A stretch of 64,000 bases of DNA, from NCBI GenBank assembly GCA_001692895.1, contig KV748199.1, positions 682,001-746,000 of the forward strand. Direction: 5' to 3'. This DNA is from Cenococcum geophilum 1.58 (lineage: Eukaryota > Ascomycota > Dothideomycetes > Gloniales > Gloniaceae). How positions within the stretch are numbered: the first letter of the stretch is position 1; each line of letters opens with the position of its first letter. This document shows positions 32,860 through 43,059 of this stretch, piece after piece. The notes below the pieces were generated by a model. That model was given only the letters and a program-made list of their open reading frames with translations. It did no database searches and was not told the DNA's origin. The position numbers and the translations under genes were made by a program.

Positions 32860-35800
32860 TCATTTGACCTCTTCACCACCTTCAAGACCGTGTGCTGCTG
32901 GTCCAGTCGGTGGTGGGCCCTGTGGAGGCATCGAGTGCTGTTGCATCATCGGCTGGCTGAAACTAGTACTTGGAGTACCACGATGAGGTTGTTGTTGTGG
33001 AAATGGCTGGTGCTGGTGAGGGGAGCCATAGTGCGGCTGGTGTCCCTGAGGATATGGTGCACGCATGGGAGCCACTAAAAGAGAGTTAATTGAAAGGGCG
33101 TTTGTGCAAGAATAGAAAACATACTTTGTCCTGTTGGCATTTGAGTAAAAATATGTGGCCCTTGTCCACCATGCTGCATGTAAATGATTTGCTGCGGCTG
33201 ATGCCCTTGCTGAGATCCTTGGTGACTCATCATTTGAGCGCCTCCTGGTCTGGGGCTTGGGAAGCCGTTAGCGCCAGGAGGTGCAGGCATCTGTCCTGGG
33301 TAATGCGGATAAACAGGACCTGGAGCTGGAGAGTACATCTGCATCTGTTGATTTGTCGGCATACCCATGAAAGGTCCACCAGATGGTTGATTGGTCATCA
33401 TGTGCCCACCCATTGCAGGGCCTGCAGCGTTGACGAACTGATGTCCTCCTGGTTGTCTAAGAGCAACATGTTGCACACCAGGGCTCATACCATAGGCTTG
33501 CATAGGCGGCTGCTGTTGGAATACTGGTATTCCCTGAGGTTGCCCGTTGTAAACGTATGGAGGCATGGCACGGGGTGAAGGATGAACTGATGATGTTGAC
33601 TGAGAAAATTGCATGTGGTGGCCGTCAAAATGATGGGGGCCTCCTTGACTGTGGTGAGGTTGTACAGGCGGGTGTCGAGGCGTGTGCTGTGGAGTTTGAG
33701 CTTGAGGGACGTTTTGCGGCCCTTGCTGGAGATGCGGAGGTAGCTGGTGCTGGTGAGGAATTGGCCCATTTCCTAAAACAGTCTGTGGTGCCGAGATAGG
33801 CTGAGCGGTGTTTGTAGTTCTCTCAAACATGTCCACATAGCTCTTCTCCTCATTCGCCTCAGGCACATCCCAAGTGGGAACCGTACGGTATGCCTGTGGG
33901 ATGCCGCCATTGACAGCGTACTCCCTAGTCTTATTCTCATCTTGCACTTCTTTCATCATACGCTTGATAGGGTTGAATGCATCGTCAAAGAGTAGGGGCT
34001 CGGCAACCGGCTTTTGAGATCCAAAAAAGCTGGTCGAAGCTGCTTTACGAGGCTCTGGGCGAGCAGCAGAGTCAGGTCTGGGACTTGAGCCCGTACTGGG
34101 ATTTCCGCCTGGGGTGAAAGTATTGGCGTTGGGGTTTGGTTTGAAATCAGGGGCTCTGACGTTGAATCTTGTGGAGACGCTCGATGTCGGGGTCTGTACA
34201 CCGCTGGATGAAGCGGAGGGTCCTATCGGCGGTGGAATCCGCATGTCTTGGATGGGAAGAGGATGTGGAATGCTGTTGTAATGCCCAGTCCCGGCTTTGT
34301 GCTGCTGTTGAGCGATGGTAAGACGTTGACCCAAACCAGGACCTGGTCGGGAAGGCGCTTGATTCATATTCTGGTTCTGAGGTGTACGGTCGCTTCTCAT
34401 TGACGCCGAAGTATAGTTATTCTGACCCTGGCGCTGGCGCTGCATATTTTGACGATCTGTGGCTGTACTGGGAGAGCCATTGTTGGCATCAGGCTTAATA
34501 TTATTAGATCGAGGAGCCTTCTGTTCTGCAGCGACTGGCGCAGCCTTTGGTGGCGTAGCTTTGAGTTCCTGGACTGTTCGAAGAGCTTTTTCCACGATTT
34601 GCTGCTGTTTGTCTTCGTCTTTTGCTAGGATTGGAACTAGATCCTGGGGCACGGGCGTGTGAAGTTTGAAGTTCTGTGAAAATTTCTTGAGGTCATTCAA
34701 TTTTACAGCCTTGGATTCTCGTGCCATAGAGCGCTGACGTTCTTGGACACGCAGCTTTTCCGTTGCAGAGAACTGCTTGAATGAGTCAAGCAGATCGTGC
34801 TCAACGTTCGCCGTTGCATTATCCGGTCTGCCTACTTTACGTGCCACCGACTGTGGCACTGCATTGCTAGTTACGGGTTTGAGAGTGGTGCTAGGTTTTT
34901 GAGCTGGCTCGGGAGTAGGTTTGGCTAATGGAGTAGTCTTCACATCCGTAGCAACCGGGGCGGCTTTCGGAGGCTCAGAGCTGGTGGGTGCGGGGGATGG
35001 TTCGGCCTTCGAGGCCTCCGCTACTTTTGCTGTTTCTGGAGTCGTACGCTTTTCTAATAGAGTAACATCAGCTGCCAAAGGTGGTTTTGTGGAACTTGAG
35101 CCGGGGCGTGCAATTTGTGATGAGATAATGGCTGGGTCTACAGGTGCGCCAGGAACAGTCGGTTGACCGGTTGGTGCCCGCCTTGCAGGGGGAGTATACT
35201 TGTTCGGCTGTCCAGTTGGCAGAGGGGGGAAATCCCGACGGACTCCACTATATCTAAAATACTTGTTAGAGTAGCTAACCATCAATACAGAATGTGTTGA
35301 CATACTTCTCTTCCTCATCCATGCTTTTATCATCCGGAACAATATGGCCTCGTTCCTCACTAACATGTGCATTCAATGCACTACTCGATTCGATTTCACG
35401 AGCGATCCGATCCGCACGGGCTGCCCTCTCTTGGTATAATGGGTTACTACGATCAATCGTGGTCGTGTAAATATTCTCATCGTAATCGCTCTTCACGCCA
35501 AAGAGCTGCTCATTGGCTTTGAACTGGTCCCAGCCTGGCTTCCCTGAGTCTTCTAGGGATAGATTCACATTCGCATCCGAAGACGGCTCCCAGCGTTGTA
35601 GATCTCGTTCACGAAGAGCCAGGTTTCCGGAGATGTCTGCATCAGTTCTGAAGCTGGAGAGGCCTAACACGAATGTGAGTTAATTGTAAATTGCTTGAGA
35701 TGAACTTGAAATGTACCGTTTTGGGATTTCACTTGGCTCTTATCCAGCACAACATTCCCAACACACAGATCTGCGACATCACCAATATCGAAAGTCATCA

Positions 35801-36844
35801 CATGGTTGTCACCAACACCGACATAGTCGTCTGCCGCTTCGCTGACTCCATTGACTTGTTGATCGCCAGCTGTTTGCACTCGTCTTACCATTTTGAAAAC
35901 ATAGCGCATTTCAGCTGGATCGAGAGAATTTCCGGAAAGGACACCAGTGTACTTTTCACCGTTCTTGAGAGTAATGTTCGCTAGGAGACCCTGAATAGAA
36001 GACATGATGTTAGCCCGCGCTGTATCAATTATGGAACGCCACATAACGCTATATCGGTGAGCAAGCTAAACGAAGCCCCACGCAAAAGCCATAGTAGTGC
36101 ATGATTCTAGTCCATTGCCCACCGCCGATAGATCTTCAACCAGTGTACTTACTGCTAGGTTCGCAAGGAGGAACATCATTCTGTCATTCAAGTGTTTCAT
36201 TGGGGATTGTGTTTCTCCAGAAAAAGTCGTCGTTAAATTCTGAGGTGCTGGAGTGGGTTTTGATGCATTGACGATACCATTCGAATTGTTTGCGTTTGAA
36301 GATCGCTGTGTGATAGGATTGCCTTGAGTCCAAGCCTTTTGAGTGGTGTTTTTCCTAAAAGCATTTGTGGATTAGCAGACACTCGCAGAGGTGAAGGGAT
36401 CGAGCAGAAAGTCGAGAGCAACATGGGAATATAGGGAGCACACGAGGTTACAACAGTACCATCTCAAAAGTACTAAAGATACAGCCAAAGGACAAAGCAG
36501 GAGCTGTCGCACTACAATCCCATGTGACTGAACCCATGTCACACGAGAAAGTGCCACTCAGCGAACAGTCAGACGATATCTTTGGGAAGGTCGAGCCGAG
36601 TACCATGGTGCGATTGGAAAATCGGGAATGCATAAGGGGCACATCGGATAAGGAATAGGTCTCACCTCTGGCTGCCGTCAATGGGGCTCCCAGCCTGCTT
36701 GCGCGCTGCTTCTGCAGCTTTACCGCTTGTGCTCATCTTCAGCTGTGCTCTGCTGGCAGCCGAAGCTGTAGGTGTGGAGGTATTTATGGGGCCGTTGGCA
36801 GTAGAGGCTCCGTTGAGTGACGGCGCGGCTGTGGTGGTGGACAT
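32860..36844 (-). CDS. PBP1: Ataxin-2 homologue Pbp1
   Basis: Poly(A)-binding-protein partner acting in stress granules, mRNA polyadenylation and restraint of TORC1. Exons on the minus strand are 36844-36666, 36354-36153, 35990-35717, 35663-35306, 35253-33125 and 33074-32860; introns are 311, 162, 53, 52 and 50 bp. The product is 1,118 residues. An N-terminal Ser/Thr/Ala tail leads to TQKAWTQGNPITQRS. The ataxin-2 Lsm fold (about 120-215) has FLLANLAGLLANITLKNGE and YVGVGDNHVMTFD. The LsmAD domain (about 219-335) has FRTDADISGNLALRERDLQ and GVKSDYDENIYTTTI. The motif KYSGVRRDFPPLP follows. A PAM2-like KPNPNANTFTP lies near residue 700, and a long Gln/Pro/Met/His-rich low-complexity tail ends the protein. 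The order is diagnostic of ataxin-2. Joining exon 2 to exon 3 directly gives the Lsm start. Divergent to BUD6. Confidence 0.94.
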
Positions 36845-38202
36845 TGGGAGAGGTGGAAGATAATAGTCAGTCGAGGAGATCGGAGGAAGGACTACGGCGG
36901 AGGGCCGGCGAGCTCACGGCTCGTGTCAGCGCAGGATGCACAATGAATGCACAGGCACTGGGGCAGGCTTAATGCTTAAAAAGAAACCCGAAGCTGCGTC
37001 GGGAGAAGAGGATGATGAGGGGGACAGAAGACTGAGTTGAGAGTTAGAGGGTTTGTGTTGAGGCTGTGAAAGTGAAGCCAGACAAGACGTTGATGCGCTT
37101 CTAGCGAAACACGGGAGGTCTAACTCGACTGGTATTCGCAAGATCGCAAGCGCCGCTAAACTGCTGGCGGAACGACGCGCGCCGCTCTGGAGAGGACTTT
37201 GGAGAAAAGAGCTAGTTTCACTGGCAACCCGCGGGGCCTGTGGTCACTAACTAGTACTGCAGTACTGCCAACGGCGGGAGTGGGCGATGGGAACTTTAGA
37301 GGGCGGAGGGCGTAGGAGAGTAAACCACGCACAACCAACGCTAAGTTACGGAGAGCCAAACGAGTATTTGGCCCATGGCCGTCTCTTGATTTGTGTGACG
37401 CCCGCATTCGCCAACAGAAAATCACAAAATCGCTGAAGCACAGGAACGTCTTTCGTCTTCTCTGCGCTTCGATGGCCACGCCCGCGAAATAAATCACTGC
37501 ATTTGTGGGAGCTTTTGATTTGATACTCCGAACATCCATCACATCTGCCAGCGAGGCGCCTTGTCCCTTCAGCCCGTGGCTCGCGTCTGTATGGGCTATA
37601 GGAAAAGCATTTGATTTAAAGGGGTTATTCCCAACTTGTCAACCACTCCAATCAACTCCTCCAGTCAGACGCTTTGCCGCAGCGTGAAGACGACTGCAGT
37701 AGGAACCGTTAGAGGCTTACTTTCTTTAGAAAATTTTGGAACGAGTGCCCCTTGATCCCCTGTTATGGAGGACCTCGCAGCTTTGTCCCAAGTGCAGTAT
37801 TGCATGGTGGTGACTACTTGGAAACAACCCCACGTCTCCAAGCTGGTTGGCTAGATGGCCAGGGAATTATGTTGTGGTGGAAGCAGTCGCTCCCGGCCTC
37901 AATCCCTTTTCGCTCGCTTCACCTCCAGAGCTAGTAGCCCTAAAACACAGTATAGCACCCGCGGCACTCCCAATACATCTCACGGATATAACAACAGTAT
38001 TTAGCAAGGCGTGGATGCGATGACGTGGATGCCAAATATATGCTCTGCCCCTGTGTTGGGTAGACGCTGCAGTGTCTTTCACAGTGACTCCCCTGCATGA
38101 AAGCCGCCCTCGCTGTCACTATCCTCAGCGTGTGGCGGGTGCGCTTAAAGAGCAGTAGGTAAGCGACATATCACGCTGGGCCTGCTAGCCACCGCAAGTC
38201 AT
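36845..38202. other. Divergent intergenic region PBP1/BUD6
   Basis: A 1.36-kb gap between two divergent starts, assumed to carry both promoters and leaders. Short open frames occur on both strands without recognisable products. Confidence 0.45.
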
Positions 38203-41200
38203 ATGCGACCCGAATATCATCGCCCACGAACACCCCCATCCATCGCTTTCCGAGCCATGCAGCCATACCCCTACGGATCCCAGAGGTCGACCAGAACATC
38301 ATCTCCCGCCCAAGACTCCGACTCCACCCTGTACCCACCCTCCCAAACCTCCAGCATGACCTTACCCGGCGACGAGCCTGGCACGCGCTCCTCAGCGGGC
38401 TCTAGCCGCTCTAACCATTCAAGAAAGACCCAAAATGTGAGTGCAAACAGAAATGCCCTCAGACGTTCACCACTACCTAAGCCGCCTCGTCGCACAGCTA
38501 ACATGACCATGCGAACCCAGCCGCAACAGCAGCTTTCGCAAATCGAGAAGAGCGTCACCCACCTTCTCGTTGCCACGAAGCAACTGTTAGAAACCCTTAC
38601 ACTGTGGTCTCGAGGAACTGCGACAGAAAGCGAAGTCTCTGACGTCTATGTCCGCCTTGGGTACGAGTTCAACATCGCCTCCCGGGCCTTCAACGCGATA
38701 GGCGTCGACACCCAAGATCTCGGCAATGTCCCGGAGCTTTTGCGAGGAATATTGGAGGAGACGCTCAGCCAAGAAGCTTCGCAGGCGAGCTTGGATAATT
38801 TCTTGCCCAGGATAAGAGATATCATAATAAACCTTCTGCACGGCCTTAAAAAGAAACAACAACGACTGCGCCAACGCAGCGGACGCGATGGCGGAGGTCC
38901 AGGCGGAGGACCAAACGGGACCGTACCAAGACAGGGCAGCATTAGCAGCACGAGTGAAATGGAAGAAGGCCAGTCAAGGCACTCGAGTACCAGGACTCCG
39001 CCAGCTAGACAGGACAGTAATGATTTCGCAGCAGATGGACCTGAGCTGCCGCCACGTACGTCCTCTGTTCCGGGAAGATCCTCACCAAGTAAATATGATA
39101 GCTTGCCTGCAAACCCCAGAGCGACCCGTGCAAATGCGGCTAGCCAACACTCAACAGATTCTTCGTTGTCTAGCAATACAATGCAGAACATTCCCGTCAT
39201 ATCTCCCTATCCACAAGACGACACAATGCCGAAATCGCCAGAACAACAGCAACAATCACCCTACGTTGACTTTCCACCTCCTCCACCTCCGCCGAAACAG
39301 CAGGATGCTCTCGCTGCGCTTCAGAGAGGTGGTGAACTAGAGAGAAGAGCGTCAAGGCGGTTCTCAGCGTATCAGATCCAAAAACACTTGGGTGGAACAA
39401 ACGGCGTACCCATGCTTCCTCCTCAGAATTCTCCAGTGCCAAACAGGGGGAGAGACGTGAGGGAGTCAATGAATGCAGTGAGGATAAGGGGGTCGCTACT
39501 TCACAGCAGACAGCGGTCAAATCAGAGGCCTCTTGTCGACACATCTCCGAGCAGAAACAATGGTGTTACAAATCGACGCATTTCGGAGGAGAGTAGCCAA
39601 AGCTCGACTACCCCCAATATCAGGCCTCCGCCCGAACCAATACCTGATGACAGTCCCATTCAGAAGACGCCACAAGATAAGGTTGGTGCAATTCCAGACT
39701 TTCCTGATAGGGACCAGCCTGTCCTCGCTGCGACGATCAGCGGCCCTTTGGGAGAGCCTGCAGAGCTCCCAGGGACACCAGAGAACCTGCCAGCCCAGCG
39801 GCGACCGTCGGTCATACCAACAAGGAATGGGTCGAGGAAAGCCAAATCTCCTTCTCCGCAAGTAGATCAGTTTGTACCAGAGCAATCCCCTCAACCTGGT
39901 AAGGAACTCACACTGTTCCTACAATACAAAAGCAAGATCAAGAAATTTGTCCTGGCGGACGGCTACAATGACCTTTCTCTAGCGCGTTTACAGCTAGCCT
40001 TTATTGAGAAGTTCGCCTGGAATACGCATAGTAATGGCATTGATCTTCCTGAAATATACATTCAAGACCCAGTGTCAGGCGTAAGACACGAGCTAGAAGA
40101 CCTTAGCGACATTAAAGATCGAGCCGTGCTCGTCCTCAACGTCGAGGTTCTAGATGAAGTAAAACGCCACATCGATGAAGGTCTGGGTGGCCTGCGTCGC
40201 ATAGTTGAAGGCATCAAAACCTCAGTTGACGATCAAAAATCAGCCATCCAGCGCGTATCTGCCCGCCAACAAGATGCAGCAAAGGAAATCGCCAGCATCG
40301 CCGCTGCACCCCCGTTGTCCTCTGCGCGCGTTTCCACAGTACTGTCACCACGGTCTCCCATGCCATCAACACCCCTGCCCGTCACCTCTGCAGCGCAACT
40401 TAGCGAAGTCCAGTCCCTTCGCCGTGATCTCGCTGTCATTCGCCAGACGTACACCTCCTTTGCTGCAGATGTAGAAGCTAGCATGTCCACCATCCGCACA
40501 AAGGCATCCGCTGTCAAATCTACTGCCGTAAAAGCTGCTCTTCCAGCTCTCTCTGGTGATAGCGGTCGCGCGCATGTCAATGCCGGCAAGAAGAGTCTGT
40601 CTGACGACTCTGAGAAAATCGTCAACCGCGTCGACGAAGTCCAAGATCTGATTGAAGATCTTCGCAAAGACGTCGTCAGCCGTGGCGTACGTCCACTACC
40701 CCGCCAACTCGAAACAACTGCCAAAGACCTCTCTGTCGCGACGGCCGAGCTTAAGAAGTTGCAGGACTTCTTGACGCGGGAGAAACCGCTTTGGACTAAA
40801 ATCTGGGAGCAGGAGCTGCAGACGGTATGCGAGGAGCGGGATCTATTAACTATGCAAGAGGATCTTGCTGCTGATTTGCAAGATGATCTCGAGAAGGCGG
40901 CTCAGACATTAGAGCTTGTGGAGCAGGCGACCAAACAGCAGAATTTGCAGAGCGGAGGCAATGCAGGTCCAACAGGCACACGCTCAGTGAGTGGCAGAAA
41001 TCTAAACGCGGTTGGTTTGGACCATGCTATGGATCCGAGGAAAGCTAAGGACGGTGTCCTTGGTGAAGTGCGGGCATTGCAGCCAAACCATGAGGGACGG
41101 CTAGAGGCGATTGAGCGCGCTGAGAAGGCGAGGCAGAGGGAGCTAGAGAGTCGAAAGGAGGGCGAATTCAAGAAGGAGCTAGGTTCATTTGTTGAGGAGG

Positions 41201-41508
41201 GAAAGCTGAAGAAGAGCGGTGGGGTTGAGGAAGCCGAGCGCTTACGCAAGGCAAAGGACGAGAGAATTCGCCGAGAGGTATGGGAACGGCAGAATGCGCG
41301 GGCTAAAGCGGTGGCTGAGAGAGAGGCTGCTGCTGCCGCTGGGGGGACTGGCGGTGATGGTACCGGTGAGGAGCAGGCAGAAAAGAAGGATGTGGATGGG
41401 CTGGTTGTGCCGCCAAATGATGGGGCTACACTGCCTAGCCCTGAGTTGTTCGCGGAGGTGAAGGAAGTGCAGTTGGCCACACCCGAAGGTGGTGAGAGTC
41501 CTGCATGA
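38203..41508 (+). CDS. BUD6: Bud6/Aip3 actin- and formin-interacting polarity protein
   Basis: Polarity factor at growing tips that binds actin monomers and stimulates formins. Single exon, 1,101 residues. The first 110 residues are Ser/Pro/Arg-rich. An Aip3 N-terminal module follows with QIEKSVTHLLVATKQLLETL and VYVRLGYEFNIASRAFNA (about 111-230). A long disordered stretch contains poly-Pro (PPPPPPPK). The conserved Bud6 core begins about residue 566 with GKELTLFLQYKSKIKKFVLA, then VDEVQDLIEDLRKDVVSRGVRPLPRQL and heptad-rich coiled coils to about 950. The tail KKSGGVEEAERLRKAKDERIRREVWERQ is also conserved in fungi. The frame is uninterrupted. The first ATG at 38203 is used, but a second in-frame ATG lies 18 codons later at 38257. 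A donor-like gtgag near the stop leaves a small chance of an alternative spliced C-terminus. Confidence 0.93.
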   Translation: MRPEYHRPRTPPSIAFRAMQPYPYGSQRSTRTSSPAQDSDSTLYPPSQTSSMTLPGDEPGTRSSAGSSRSNHSRKTQNVSANRNALRRSPLPKPPRRTANMTMRTQPQQQLSQIEKSVTHLLVATKQLLETLTLWSRGTATESEVSDVYVRLGYEFNIASRAFNAIGVDTQDLGNVPELLRGILEETLSQEASQASLDNFLPRIRDIIINLLHGLKKKQQRLRQRSGRDGGGPGGGPNGTVPRQGSISSTSEMEEGQSRHSSTRTPPARQDSNDFAADGPELPPRTSSVPGRSSPSKYDSLPANPRATRANAASQHSTDSSLSSNTMQNIPVISPYPQDDTMPKSPEQQQQSPYVDFPPPPPPPKQQDALAALQRGGELERRASRRFSAYQIQKHLGGTNGVPMLPPQNSPVPNRGRDVRESMNAVRIRGSLLHSRQRSNQRPLVDTSPSRNNGVTNRRISEESSQSSTTPNIRPPPEPIPDDSPIQKTPQDKVGAIPDFPDRDQPVLAATISGPLGEPAELPGTPENLPAQRRPSVIPTRNGSRKAKSPSPQVDQFVPEQSPQPGKELTLFLQYKSKIKKFVLADGYNDLSLARLQLAFIEKFAWNTHSNGIDLPEIYIQDPVSGVRHELEDLSDIKDRAVLVLNVEVLDEVKRHIDEGLGGLRRIVEGIKTSVDDQKSAIQRVSARQQDAAKEIASIAAAPPLSSARVSTVLSPRSPMPSTPLPVTSAAQLSEVQSLRRDLAVIRQTYTSFAADVEASMSTIRTKASAVKSTAVKAALPALSGDSGRAHVNAGKKSLSDDSEKIVNRVDEVQDLIEDLRKDVVSRGVRPLPRQLETTAKDLSVATAELKKLQDFLTREKPLWTKIWEQELQTVCEERDLLTMQEDLAADLQDDLEKAAQTLELVEQATKQQNLQSGGNAGPTGTRSVSGRNLNAVGLDHAMDPRKAKDGVLGEVRALQPNHEGRLEAIERAEKARQRELESRKEGEFKKELGSFVEEGKLKKSGGVEEAERLRKAKDERIRREVWERQNARAKAVAEREAAAAAGGTGGDGTGEEQAEKKDVDGLVVPPNDGATLPSPELFAEVKEVQLATPEGGESPA

Positions 41509-42567
41509 TCGCCTTACTTTCACCCGTCCTTTGCATATGTCCACTACCTTCCTCCTATCCCTCCTACTGATATCACCAGTTATAGGAGTGACAGAACAAG
41601 CCCACGTGTCAAAATCATTGGAAGAGATGGATGTACCGCTGCAACTTACGAAGCAGAATCGGCGCCGAGACCATTATCAGATCTAGGAGGACCCTCTCGA
41701 CTCCCCAAGCACAACCAGTGGATACTGGAGCTTCAACTTCACATCCACCATCACCACCAATGACTCCACGATCAAACCTAATGTCGGATACGACCCATAG
41801 GCGAGATCGTGACGGCGATAGCGAATTCTTGCCCACTCCATCGACAACCCACCTCTCGTCTTGGATCTCCGAATTTCTCGGACGCTAGAGGCGAGCATGC
41901 ATGCCATTAAGAATCAAGCTTTCTCTCCCTTTCTCCCATATTCTTCCCGGCGCCCAATTTTGTAATATCATCATACTTAATCGAGTTATTCACCTCCATC
42001 ATATTGTGTATTTTCATCACTCTTGCATATTGAGCGAGCGAGCAAGTGGGGTCAGTTTCTATATTCTTTTTGGGTTGAGCATTTTACCTGGCGTTTAAGG
42101 TTCATCTCCTACCTACAGCGATGAATATGGAGTTTTATTTTTTTGGGCTGAACACCTTTTGGGTTATAGAAGGACGGCAAGGCGGGTTTCAGTACTTGTG
42201 ACCTCGAGCGAATAGCTTGGATTGAGTAGGGATTCCAGTATCAGAATGTCTTCTGCTGAGAACGAGAATCTCGGAATCTCATAAGTGCTTATCTTAGGCC
42301 GCTTGTTATAGTGACATGAGCACCTCTGTGATCTAGAAAGTCTCGGTTCGCTAGCCTTGTGAGATTCCTGTCCTTTGTGCATATATCGCCCATAATTAAT
42401 AGAAGCTTCGAATATTTGCGTCGCAGTAAGCTCGCACCACAACCTCAGTCCCAGCTTTGATGTTTTGCGCCATGAAAGAAATGGTTAAAAGGAGGGAAGA
42501 CTATTAATTATCAACTTACACAAAGTTATGAAGTAACGGCTTCTTCACCGCCACGTGAATAATAGTA
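41509..42567. other. 3' region of BUD6, one unexplained open frame
   Basis: A frame at about 41631-41888 reads Ser/Pro/Thr-rich sequence (PPSPPMTPRSNLMSD ... SSWISEFLGR) and looks somewhat coding. It lacks a family match or a start context, so I do not call a gene. It could be an alternative 3' exon of BUD6 or UTR. The rest is A/T-rich with nothing recognised. Confidence 0.35.
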
Positions 42568-43035
42568 TCTAGGGTGGGGGATGAGTGGTACCAATCTAAT
42601 CAATTGCAATCCAGATTGAAGTAATCCGATCCAATCCAATCGATTCCAAGCCACAATCCATGGTAACCCAATCGTGAATCCGGCTTGATCGGATTGATGA
42701 TGACCGAAACCTATATAATTGAGCTATAAGTAATTTGGTAGGTAGAGTATGTCGTCAAAAAGTTATCATAAAATATAACTGGTGAAGATTCTCAAATACT
42801 AATATAGCTTGATATGGAATTATATCAATTATCGTTATAGGCAGTCGTCATAGATAGTCATACCTGTAGTCGTCATAAACAGTCGCTATACTCAACACCA
42901 TGTCAAGCATTGTGATACTAATCGGATTAATCTAGATTGATCTTCCTCAATCCAATCCAACCCAACCTAGTGATATCATCAATCGCTCCACCCGATTGGA
43001 TTGGATTGATTGATTCGGCTCATGTCCCACCCTGA
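42568..43035. mobile_element. Small inverted-repeat element rich in CCAATCCAAT motifs
   Basis: The ends are imperfect inverted copies: TCTAGGGTGGGGGATGAG on the left, and TCAGGGTGGGACATGAG as the reverse complement of the right. Both are followed by repeated CCAATC-type motifs over about 100 bp. The dinucleotide TA stands immediately outside both ends (42566-42567, 43036-43037), as expected for Tc1/mariner-type insertion, though TA in A/T-rich DNA is weak evidence. The interior is A/T-rich and non-coding. Confidence 0.65.
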
Positions 43036-43059
43036 TAATATTCGGTGAATGTTAAAGTT

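Noticed and set aside
33090-35166. Plus-strand open frames opposite PBP1
   Set aside because: They are antisense shadows of the Gln/Pro-rich PBP1 coding exon and have no family features.
38271-41480. Long minus-strand open frames opposite BUD6
   Set aside because: They are mirror frames of a conserved plus-strand gene, Ser/Arg-rich and without motifs.
42600-43020. CCAATCCAAT motif clusters as telomere-like repeat or CRISPR-like array
   Set aside because: The motifs are irregular, lie inside inverted ends with TA flanks, and fungi have no CRISPR arrays. A small transposon explains them better.
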